Origin: JBBSMX01 sp038232935
GTDB taxonomy: Bacteria > Bacteroidota > Rhodothermia > Rhodothermales > JANQRZ01
Direction: 5' to 3'
Length of the DNA stretch: 22,944 nt
Assembly: GCA_038232935.1 (NCBI GenBank)
Contig: JBBSMX010000061.1
Coordinates: 1 to 22,944, forward strand
Position numbers and translations under genes: made by a program. This document shows, piece by piece, positions 13,508 through 19,794 of this stretch. The notes beneath the pieces were generated by a model. It had not been told where the DNA came from. It saw nothing but the letters and a program-made list of their open reading frames with translations, and ran no database searches. Position 1 is the stretch's first letter. Every line of letters begins with the position of its first letter.

Positions 13508-13714
13508 ACTGGTGGTGCTGGTCGAAAAAGGAAGCCATGAGGGGAGAGGGGATGGGATGGGATAGAAGGGAGGAGTCTGTACGGAGCGGCGGGCGGAAAG
13601 TGCCGAGGTTTTTGCGCCGTCTTCCGTCCACCGCCCACCGGCTCACGCCTTGCGCGCGTACCACGCCGCGCCGACGATGCCGGCCTCGTTCGTGAGCGCG
13701 GCCGGGCGGAGCTT
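13508..13714. repeat. Right copy of the ~200 bp duplication
   Basis: This copy contains the first 10 codons of an NTF2-like gene (minus strand) cut off after HHQ, the same upstream region, and the C-terminal part of the intact glucokinase. It aligns with 11194-11395. A few bases are added near 13550-13562 (GATGGGATGGGATAG versus GATAGGATAG). Confidence 0.92.
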
Positions 13715-14413
13715 CGCCTTCGTTTTGAGCAGGTGGCCGTACTCCACCCAGCGCTTCTGGCGGCTCACGCCGCCTCCGACGATGAGCATGTCGGGGGCGA
13801 AGACCGTTTCGACGTAGTCGAGCGTGTCCTGCACGCGGCGGGCCCACACGTCCCACGGCATCTCCTCCTGCTCGCGCACCGAGTTGGCCGACCAGTTCTC
13901 GACGATCTCGCCCTGCCACAGCATCTGACCGAGCTCGGTGTTCGGGACGAGGTCGCCGTCGACGAAGAGGGCGCTGCCGAGCCCGGTCCCGAAGGTGAGG
14001 ACGATGATGGTGCCGCTCTTGCCCTTGCCCGCGCCGAAGCGCACCTCGGCGATGCCGGCCGCGTCGGCGTCGTTGAGGGTGTAGCAGCGGAGGCCGGTCT
14101 GCTTCCCGATCAGCTTCTGCACGTTCGTCCCGATCCACGCCTCGTCGATGTTCGTGGCGGTCTCGGCTACGCCGCGCCGGACGCGGGCGGGGAGGGTGCA
14201 GCCCAGCCGCCCCGACCACTTGAAGTGCGCCGCGATCTCGCCCACTGTCGCGGCAACGGCCTCCGGGGTGGCCGGCTGCGGCGTGGGAATCCGGAACCGG
14301 TCGTTCGCCAGCGTACCGTCCTGGACGTTCACGAGCGCGCCCTTGATTCCGGTCCCCCCGATGTCGATGCCGAGCACGATCTTCGGGGCTTTCTTCTTTA
14401 TCTTGTTCGCCAT
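13643..14413 (-). CDS. ppgK: Polyphosphate glucokinase (ROK family)
   Basis: The product is 256 aa. It phosphorylates glucose using inorganic polyphosphate, and often ATP. Motifs: phosphate-1 loop GIDIGGTGIKGALV (15-28), LNDADAAGIAEVRFG (113-127, catalytic Asp in NDAD), phosphate-2 loop LTFGTGLGSALF (139-150), then DGDLVPNTELGQML and the C-terminal PDMLIVGGGVSRQKRWVEYGHLL adenosine-type segment. The size and NDADAAG/FGTGLGSALF signature match the PpgK branch rather than ordinary ROK sugar kinases, which are longer and carry a zinc-binding cysteine cluster. It is cytoplasmic. It lies downstream of egtD on the same strand, with a hairpin between. Its last 24 codons are repeated at 11324-11395. 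The gene itself is intact. Confidence 0.88.
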   Translation of the reverse strand: MANKIKKKAPKIVLGIDIGGTGIKGALVNVQDGTLANDRFRIPTPQPATPEAVAATVGEIAAHFKWSGRLGCTLPARVRRGVAETATNIDEAWIGTNVQKLIGKQTGLRCYTLNDADAAGIAEVRFGAGKGKSGTIIVLTFGTGLGSALFVDGDLVPNTELGQMLWQGEIVENWSANSVREQEEMPWDVWARRVQDTLDYVETVFAPDMLIVGGGVSRQKRWVEYGHLLKTKAKLRPAALTNEAGIVGAAWYARKA

Positions 14414-14434
14414 GCGTCGGGAGCTTTAAACACG

Positions 14435-14466
14435 GTAGGGGCACAGCGTGCGTGCTGCGCCCCTAC
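14435..14466 (-). terminator. Palindromic hairpin after egtD
   Basis: Arms GTAGGGGCACAGC (14435-14447) and GCTGCGCCCCTAC (14454-14466) pair over 13 positions with one A/C mismatch (a G-U pair on the minus strand). The loop is GTGCGT. It starts 25 bp behind the egtD stop and is followed by a weak T-run (GTGTTTAAAG on the minus strand). It may be a terminator for egtB-egtD or a member of a dispersed palindromic repeat family. Confidence 0.55.
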
Positions 14467-14491
14467 GGAATGACAGCGGCAGGAGAGGAGT

Positions 14492-15487
14492 TTACGATGC
14501 GACCTCGTAATACTGCACGCTGAACAGGCCGTCCGCGTCGGTCCAATGCTGCCGGAGGATGAACCCGGCCTCGGCGGCGAAGCGGGCAAAGCCCTCGACG
14601 GTGTACTTGTGCGAGTTCTCCGTGTGGATCGTCTCGCCTGCGTTGAAATGGAACGGTACACCATCCACCTCGACGGTCTGCTCACGTAGGCTCGTGAGGT
14701 AGGTCTCGATCCGCCCGGCATCCTCGTTCCACACGGCGCAGTGGCGGAAGTCATTCCGGTTGAAGGTGCCGCCGAGTTCGCGGTTGATCCGGTCGAGCAG
14801 GTTGAGGTTGAAGGCGGCGGTGACGCCGGCCGCGTCGTCGTAGGCGGCCTCGAGTGTCTCGCGGTCCTTCTTCAGATCCACGCCGATGAGCAGCCCGCCG
14901 CAGGTCCCGTCGGGTCCGCAGGCCACGTCCGCCGCGTGCTGGAGGAAGTCCGCCGCCTGCGCCCGGTCGAAGTTGCCGACGGTCGAGCCAGGGAAGTAGA
15001 CGACGCGTTTGCTGGCGTCGGGAAGTTCGGGAAGCTCGAAGTCCGCCGTGTAGTCGGCGGCGACGGGGAGGATGGGGAGGCCGGGATACGCCTCGCGCAA
15101 CTGCTCGGCGGTGGCGAAGAGGTGCGCCCGCGAGATGTCGATGGGGACGTAGGCGGCGAGATCGTCGAGCCCGTCAAGCAGGATGCGCGTCTTGAGGCTG
15201 GAGCCGCTGCCGTACTCGATCAGCACGGCACGCGGCCCGATCTGCTCGGCCATCGCGCCGATGTGCGCCTGCATGATCGCCAGTTCGGTCCGCGTCGGAT
15301 AGTATTCCTCCGTCTCGGTGATCCGGTCGAACAGCTCGGAGCCGCGCTCGTCGTAGAAATACTTGCAGGGGATCGACTTCGGCGAGCCTGCGAGCCCGTT
15401 GAGCACGTCGCTACGGAACGTCTCGCGGTCCGCGTTGTCGAGGTCCGATGCGGAGAGGGTGGAGGTCTGCGCGGCGTCGAGGGACAT
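14492..15487 (-). CDS. egtD: L-histidine N-alpha-methyltransferase (ergothioneine)
   Basis: The product is 331 aa from ATG 15485-15487; an upstream GTG frame has no family similarity. It transfers three methyl groups from S-adenosylmethionine to histidine to give hercynine. Signatures: SIPCKYFYDERGSELFDRI (38-56), ITETEEYYPTRTE (56-68), the SAM loop LIEYGSGSSLKTRILLD (89-105), YVPIDIS, VYFPGSTVGNF (163-173, N172), GVDLKKD, AAYDDAAGVTAAFNLNLL (214-231), and GETIHTENSHKY (284-295). E290 and S292 sit where the mycobacterial enzyme has its histidine-binding Glu and Ser (E282, S284 from memory). It is directly downstream of egtB. Together they make the first and the sulfur-transfer steps of ergothioneine synthesis. 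Confidence 0.92.
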   Translation of the reverse strand: MSLDAAQTSTLSASDLDNADRETFRSDVLNGLAGSPKSIPCKYFYDERGSELFDRITETEEYYPTRTELAIMQAHIGAMAEQIGPRAVLIEYGSGSSLKTRILLDGLDDLAAYVPIDISRAHLFATAEQLREAYPGLPILPVAADYTADFELPELPDASKRVVYFPGSTVGNFDRAQAADFLQHAADVACGPDGTCGGLLIGVDLKKDRETLEAAYDDAAGVTAAFNLNLLDRINRELGGTFNRNDFRHCAVWNEDAGRIETYLTSLREQTVEVDGVPFHFNAGETIHTENSHKYTVEGFARFAAEAGFILRQHWTDADGLFSVQYYEVAS

Positions 15488-15505
15488 AGGTTCAGTGAAC
15501 AGTGA

Positions 15506-15566
15506 ACGGTGGGCAGAAGACGGGCGGTGGAGGGTCACGGGAAGTGCTCGGCCTTCTGTCCACCGT
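15506..15566. repeat. Inverted repeat with GTCCACCG units in the egtB-egtD gap
   Basis: ACGGTGGGCAGAAG (15506-15519) and CTTCTGTCCACCGT (15553-15566) are inverted copies with one mismatch, with a 33-nt loop. GTCCACCG recurs at 15559 and 15565. The same CTTC(C/T)GTCCACCG(C/T)CCACCG string occurs near 11300 and 13619. Confidence 0.55.
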
Positions 15567-15581
15567 CCACCGTCTGCCGTA

Positions 15582-16910
15582 TCACAGATCCTTCGCGAGG
15601 CGGATGCCGGTGAACTGCCACGTCGAGGCGGCGGGGAAGAAGTTGCGGTACGTCCGGCGGATGTGCGTCCGGCTCGTCGCGCAGCTCCCGCCGCGCAGCA
15701 CGAACTGGTTCGACATGAACTTGCCGTTGTACTCGCCGAGCGCGCCGGGGAGGGGGTTGTAGCCGGGATACGGGGAATACTGGCTGCGCGTCCACTCCCA
15801 CGTATCGCCGGACATCTGGCGCAGGCGCGGCGCGGACGGTGCGCCGTCGCCGGACGAGCCCGGCGCCGGTGCTGTCGGGTGGAGCAGGCCGGACTCGGCG
15901 AAGTTGCCTTCCATCGGGAGACCTACACTCGCGACCTCCCACTCGAACTCGGTCGGGAGGCGGACACCGGCCCAGCGGGCGTAGGCGTCGGCCTCGAAGT
16001 AGGAGACGTGGGTGAGCGGCTCGTGCGGATCGACGGGACGCATCCCCGCGAGCGTGAAGTGCCACCATGCACCGTCACGCTGTTCCCAATAGAACGGCTC
16101 GGTCCATCCGTTCTCCTGCACTGTCGCGAAGCCCTCGGAGAGCCAGAGCGGGGCGCGCTCGTAGCCGCCGTCCTCCATGAACGCGAGGTACTCGCCGCAC
16201 GTCACGAGCCGATCCGCGAGGGCGAACTTTTCCACGAACGCGCGGTGGCGCGGCGTCTCGTTGTCGAACGTGAACGGCCCGTCGGTCGCGGCGTCGTAGC
16301 CGACCTCGTGGAGTCCTTCGTCGAAGGCGACCCACTGGAGCGGGCCGGGGTCGGGCGCGGGCGTGTGCGCGTGGTCGCGGTAGGCCGGACGGAGCGGGTT
16401 GACGGAGAAGACGTGCTTGATGTCCGTCACGAGCAACTCTTGGTGCTGCTGCTCGTGGTTCAGCCCGACGCGGACGACCTCGGCGAGGGGTGAGCCGGCG
16501 TCGCCGGGGATGCCGGCGAGGAGGCGCTGCATGGCCTCGTCCACATGCGTGCGGAAGGCGAAGACCTCCTTCACGGTCGGGCGCGAGAGGTAGCCGCGCT
16601 GGTCGCGGCAGTGCCGCTCGCCCGCCTGCACGTAGTACGAGTTGAAGAGGAACGGGTAGGCCTCGTCGTAGAGCGTGTAGTCGCCGGCGAACTCGGAGAG
16701 CACGAACGTCTCCCAGAACCACGTCGTGTGGGCGAGGTGCCACTTCGTCGGGCTGACGTCCTCCATCGACTGGACGACGTAGTCCTCGGTCGCGAGCGGC
16801 TCCGTGAGCGACTCGGTGAAGGCGCGGACGGTGCGGTACTGCTCGGCGAGGGGGAGCGCGAGAAACGCGTCGCGCAAGAGGTCGGCGGAGCGAACGGCGG
16901 TGGTAGACAT
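15582..16910 (-). CDS. egtB: EgtB, non-haem iron hercynine sulfoxide synthase
   Basis: The product is 442 aa. It joins hercynine to a thiol (cysteine or gamma-glutamylcysteine) with oxygen, giving the sulfoxide precursor of ergothioneine. The N-terminal DinB-like domain carries the iron triad: H61 (WHLAHTTWFWETF) with HEQQHQE (H152, H156, HX3HXE). A formylglycine-generating-enzyme-like C-terminal domain follows: EYLAFMEDGGY, VSYFEADAYARWAGVRLPTEFEWEVAS, SGDTWEWTRSQYSPYPGY, FVLRGGSCATSRTHIRRTYRNFFP and the final FTGIRLAKDL. It is on the minus strand upstream of egtD, with a 94-bp repeat-bearing gap. No egtA, egtC or egtE is in the window, so a cysteine-using EgtB, or remote genes, should be considered. 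Confidence 0.93.
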   Translation of the reverse strand: MSTTAVRSADLLRDAFLALPLAEQYRTVRAFTESLTEPLATEDYVVQSMEDVSPTKWHLAHTTWFWETFVLSEFAGDYTLYDEAYPFLFNSYYVQAGERHCRDQRGYLSRPTVKEVFAFRTHVDEAMQRLLAGIPGDAGSPLAEVVRVGLNHEQQHQELLVTDIKHVFSVNPLRPAYRDHAHTPAPDPGPLQWVAFDEGLHEVGYDAATDGPFTFDNETPRHRAFVEKFALADRLVTCGEYLAFMEDGGYERAPLWLSEGFATVQENGWTEPFYWEQRDGAWWHFTLAGMRPVDPHEPLTHVSYFEADAYARWAGVRLPTEFEWEVASVGLPMEGNFAESGLLHPTAPAPGSSGDGAPSAPRLRQMSGDTWEWTRSQYSPYPGYNPLPGALGEYNGKFMSNQFVLRGGSCATSRTHIRRTYRNFFPAASTWQFTGIRLAKDL

Positions 16911-17018
16911 GGCGAAGGGCAGCGTTGACTTTCGAAGGGCGATGTCCTACGCGCCAGCCCGCGCCGCGTTCTCATTCGGTCGCATCGACGGGTTAAAGAA
17001 ACCGTCACATCGCAGCGG

Positions 17019-17288
17019 CTACCGACGTTTGAGCAGCTTGTCATAATCCGCGTGCGAGCCGACCCAGAACCAAACGACGAGGTTTCCCTCGCGTTGACCC
17101 ACCGCTCGGTACCCCTTCGAGATCCGCGCCGAGTAGAGAGGAAAACCCGTGTGGACGCGCTTGAACCGGAGGCTCTTGTGGTTTGGGTCCTGTTTGAATT
17201 GCCGGTACGCCTCCCGCGCCTGCTCTCGAACCTCTTCGGGCAGCGCGGCGAGCCGCTTCCGGAACTGCGCTGTCGTTTTCGAGCGCAC
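17019..17288 (-). CDS. RelE/HigB-like toxin
   Basis: The product is 89 aa, read from the GTG at 17286-17288, whose first base is the last base of the antitoxin's TAG stop. Layout: N-terminal helices FRKRLAALPEEVREQAREAYRQFKQDP, then LRFKRVHTGFPLYSARISKGYRAVGQREGNLVVWFWVGSHADYDKLLKRR. The central SARISKGYRAVG strand and GSHADYDKLL ending are the typical RelE/HigB mRNA-interferase C-terminal pattern. Such toxins cleave mRNA; whether it is ribosome-dependent cannot be told. It is coupled to the upstream antitoxin. It is unrelated in sequence to the ParE-like pair at 2386-2875. Confidence 0.82.
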   Translation of the reverse strand: MRSKTTAQFRKRLAALPEEVREQAREAYRQFKQDPNHKSLRFKRVHTGFPLYSARISKGYRAVGQREGNLVVWFWVGSHADYDKLLKRR

Positions 17289-17518
17289 TATGCGTCACGG
17301 CCGAGCGCGTCCGGGTCGAGGTCGCGCGTCTGACCCGCACGGTGTTCCTCCATCGCCTCGGCTGCCATCCGAGCGAGGAGATCCTGAGAGTCGGCGAAGG
17401 CCGCGTCCCACTGCGCTTCATCCTCGATCTCCTCCAAGAGTAGCGTGGCGAGCGCGTCCTGCTGGTCGTCGGGGAGCTCAGATGCTTTGGCTACCGCTTT
17501 CTCAAACAGCGTGGTCAT
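17288..17518 (-). CDS. Antitoxin partner of the RelE/HigB-like toxin
   Basis: The product is 76 aa from ATG 17516-17518; the frame is open upstream to 17572, but without a natural protein. The N-terminal helix-rich part is TTLFEKAVAKASELPDDQQDALATLLLEEIEDEAQWDAAFADSQDLLARMAAEAMEEHRAG. The ELPDDQQ.ALA..LL.EIE.E..WD pattern is that of a small antitoxin class placed before RelE/HigB-type toxins. It ends in an acidic tail (TRDLDPDALGRDA). It overlaps the toxin gene by one base, and no other gene is on this transcript within the visible DNA. Confidence 0.75.
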   Translation of the reverse strand: MTTLFEKAVAKASELPDDQQDALATLLLEEIEDEAQWDAAFADSQDLLARMAAEAMEEHRAGQTRDLDPDALGRDA

Positions 17519-17667
17519 GATGTTCGGGTAGAGAGTCGGAATGTGGTGGAATACAGACGCGGAAGCGAGCACATCGTTTCACAGGCCCTCTACCCCACAG
17601 CCTCTACGCTGAGGCGATGCGCAGCGGCACGTCGGCCTGCGGCGGCGGATTCTGCCGCACCGGAGGG

Positions 17668-18130
17668 TCAGAATGAGAAAGCCATAGTGCCTGCCACCGC
17701 CCAGTAATCTATCCAGACTCCACCTTTTAGACTGAAACTCGTGTGCTGATACAAGCTCATAACCCCTCCTAATGACATGTACGGTGTGTTGATACCGCCG
17801 AATCTGCCACCTAATCCAACGAAGACAAAGGTTTCTGGGGAATACCCTTCTATTTCATCGCTGAATCCGAATGTGTAGTTGATATCGCCACCAAACGACC
17901 AATCGTCTATTTGGCGGACGAAATCAGAGCACCTGTGGGTGTCCACGAACTGGCTTGTAGCACGGCTGCGACATCTATCGACGCTGTAATCGAAGCAGAA
18001 TCTACAGAGGCCGGGATGGTCTCGCCGTCACCCGTGTCCCGTGCAGTTTCTACAAAGCCGATAAAGTGGTCGCGTTGATAACCAATTCCTCCTGAGTAGC
18101 CAGCAGTCAAGCCTTTGTCGTAGTCCTCGA
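17668..18130 (-). pseudogene. Broken C-terminal part of an outer-membrane barrel-like protein
   Basis: Two minus-strand frames share one protein. The upstream part is SVEDYDKGLTAGYSGGIGYQ, then RDHFIGFVETARDTGDG in the transposase frame. From about 18000 the natural frame switches and runs SRATSQFVDTHRCSDFVRQI, then DDWSFGGDINYTFGFSDEIEG and on to a last strand WAVAGTMAFSF before the stop. Repeated Gly/aromatic strands and a terminal Phe suggest a beta-barrel. The N-terminus is missing, and the DNA is less GC-rich (30 of 60 in one sampled line). Function cannot be assigned. Confidence 0.6.
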
Positions 18131-18495
18131 CCGAAGCCGCCAGCTGTAGCATCAGGCAGGCGAACACGGCGTAATGTAGCCCGGCCAGCGTCTCCGGCAG
18201 CCGCTCGTAGTCCCGCGCCCGGCGCCGGCACCGAGCCGCCCACCCGAAGCTCCGCTCCACCACCCACTGCCGAGGCAGCAGCACGAAGCCGCGTGTGCCC
18301 TCCGGCCGCGTGACCACCTCCAGGGCGATCCCGTGCTCCGAGGCCGCCTCCCGTGCGTCCGGGCCGGTGTACCCCTGATCGACCCACGCGAGGGAGACCG
18401 ACGCCCCCGTGACGCGCTGCACGGCCTCGGCGAGTCGGCCCACCTGCGCGCGGTCCTGCTCGTTGGCCGGCGTCACGTTGAGGCGTTCGCGAAGG
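18130..18495 (-). mobile_element. IS5-type transposase remnant
   Basis: The C-terminal part of an IS5-family DDE transposase survives: LNVTPANEQDRAQVGRLAEAV, then SLAWVDQGYTGPDAREAA, RGFVLLPRQWVVERSFGWAA and RDYERLPETLAGLHYAVFACLMLQL. D in WVDQGYTG and E in WVVERSF are the second and third catalytic acids. The first acidic residue, the N-terminal part and any visible inverted repeats are gone. The frame ends by running into an unrelated barrel-like sequence. It is a relic, not an active element. Confidence 0.75.
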
Positions 18496-18506
18496 ACCAG
18501 CCCGGC

Positions 18507-18908
18507 TCAGTTAACGCTCGTCTCGGTAGTAAACACGCTAAAGAGTATGAACAGCCCGAGTGCAGCGGCTCCGAATCCGTAGAGCTTCCTATGCCGGAGG
18601 ACCGGCGGGACTACCCATTGCGCGAACCTGTGATGCCATCGCCAGGGAATGCAGAGGAGGCCGATGGTGGTGAGGACGATGGTCCAGCCGAAGAGGCGGA
18701 ACAGCTCAGGCTGCCACATCTCTGAGGAAGACACAACGAGCGAGCCACCCACCACTAAGCGCACGGCTTGCTCGATGTAGTGGGCGCGAGCCGAGCGTGC
18801 GAAAGCACTGAGGAATCGCTCGGCGAGCGAAGGCCGCGTGTAGATCGTAACCGCGAGCCCTACCAAGAAGAGGGCGAACGCCACGACGACGCCCGAGAGA
18901 AGATTCAT
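18507..18908 (-). CDS. Small conserved-looking membrane protein
   Basis: The product is 133 aa from ATG 18906-18908. It has four hydrophobic segments: GVVVAFALFLVGLAVTIY (about 6-23), EQAVRLVVGGSLVVSSSEM with a moderately hydrophobic centre, LFGWTIVLTTIGLLCIPW, and GFGAAALGLFILFSVF near the C-terminus. Charged linkers (RPSLAERFLSAFARSARAHY; RHHRFAQ) lie between. It is an inner-membrane protein by prediction; I do not recognise the family. It lies directly beside the truncated IS5 end. Confidence 0.6.
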   Translation of the reverse strand: MNLLSGVVVAFALFLVGLAVTIYTRPSLAERFLSAFARSARAHYIEQAVRLVVGGSLVVSSSEMWQPELFRLFGWTIVLTTIGLLCIPWRWHHRFAQWVVPPVLRHRKLYGFGAAALGLFILFSVFTTETSVN

Positions 18909-19057
18909 AGGGCAGTGGTTGGAAGACGAGGGAAGAGGTTCGGCATAACGCACGGCCGTTATGCATCTCTGGCTCGGTTCTACTTCTGTCGGCTCGTCAA
19001 CTCATGACGAAGCCAATCTTCGGTGCCTGCGCCTAAAGGAAGAAGATACACGGAGCG

Positions 19058-19531
19058 TCACGTCTCGGTCGGAGCCAGCGCCGTCTCGATGGCGATCTCG
19101 CTCTCCAGCGTGCGGTGGACCGGGCAGCGGTCGGCGATGGCGAGGAGGCGGGTGCGCTGCGCGTCGTCGAGCGGGCCGTCGAGGGTGATCGTGCGGCGGA
19201 GGCGGTCGATTTGGCCATTCTCGGTCTCGCACGTCATGCAGTCCTGGGCGTGGACACGGTCGTGCTCGACGTGGACGGTGATGCCAGCGAGCGGCCACTC
19301 CTTGCGGTCGGCGTACATCCGCAGCGTCATCGCGGTGCAGGTGCCGAGCGCGGCCCCGAGGAGGTCGTAGGGCGTCGGCCCCTCATCGGTGCCGCCGACG
19401 GCTTCGGGCTCGTCGGCGACCAGGGTGTGCTGGCGGACGGCGACGCCAGTACGGAAGCCAGAGGCGGGCGTGTGGACGGTGACGCGGTGGTCCATGACCT
19501 CGGCGAGGTCGGCGGGGATGGGGTGATCCAT
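19058..19531 (-). CDS. OsmC/Ohr-family protein
   Basis: The product is 157 aa from ATG 19529-19531; the open frame further upstream reads through repeat-like DNA. It resembles the OsmC-like branch. The N-terminal MDHRVTVHTPASGFRTGVAV strands are followed by GGTDEGPTPYDLLGAALGTCTAMTLRMYADRKEWPL (C65) and ADRCPVHRTLESEI (C136). These two cysteines are the expected peroxidatic pair for thiol-dependent reduction of organic hydroperoxides. An extra CMTC (98-101) sits in the middle. It probably acts in the cytoplasm in oxidant defence. It is on the opposite strand to the M16 protease, with no visible operon partner. Confidence 0.85.
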   Translation of the reverse strand: MDHPIPADLAEVMDHRVTVHTPASGFRTGVAVRQHTLVADEPEAVGGTDEGPTPYDLLGAALGTCTAMTLRMYADRKEWPLAGITVHVEHDRVHAQDCMTCETENGQIDRLRRTITLDGPLDDAQRTRLLAIADRCPVHRTLESEIAIETALAPTET

Positions 19532-19739
19532 AGGGTCGGGAGTGCGAGGGAAAGGGGAGGGCGGAGGCAAGCTAGCGCGCCGTTGCGAATCATGCGTCAC
19601 GATGCATTCACGCCGAGACGCTGCGCGCGATGCTATTTGCATCGCGGGCCAGCCGCTTCATCACATTCGAACAGGGGCCGGCGAACCATTCCAGCCCTCC
19701 CCTCCGTTGATACCTGCTGCGGGCTGTTCGTGGTACAGC

Positions 19740-19747
19740 TACCTTTT
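19740..19747 (+). promoter_or_regulatory. Possible -7 element (TACCTTTT) for the M16 protease gene
   Basis: TACCTTTT lies 47 bp upstream of ATG 19795 in the 263-bp gap between the divergent OsmC-like and protease genes. No convincing -33 element was found. The rest of the gap shows nothing recognisable. Confidence 0.35.
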
Positions 19748-19794
19748 CTGGCTACGTTCGCCCCTCCCGCTTCCTTCCGCACACCGCCGCCCCG

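Noticed and set aside
18943..18964. GCATAACG...CGTTATGC palindrome as an integron attC-like site
   Set aside because: The arms are only 8 bp with a 6-bp loop, do not fit RYYYAAC/GTTRRRY, and no integrase or second site is present.
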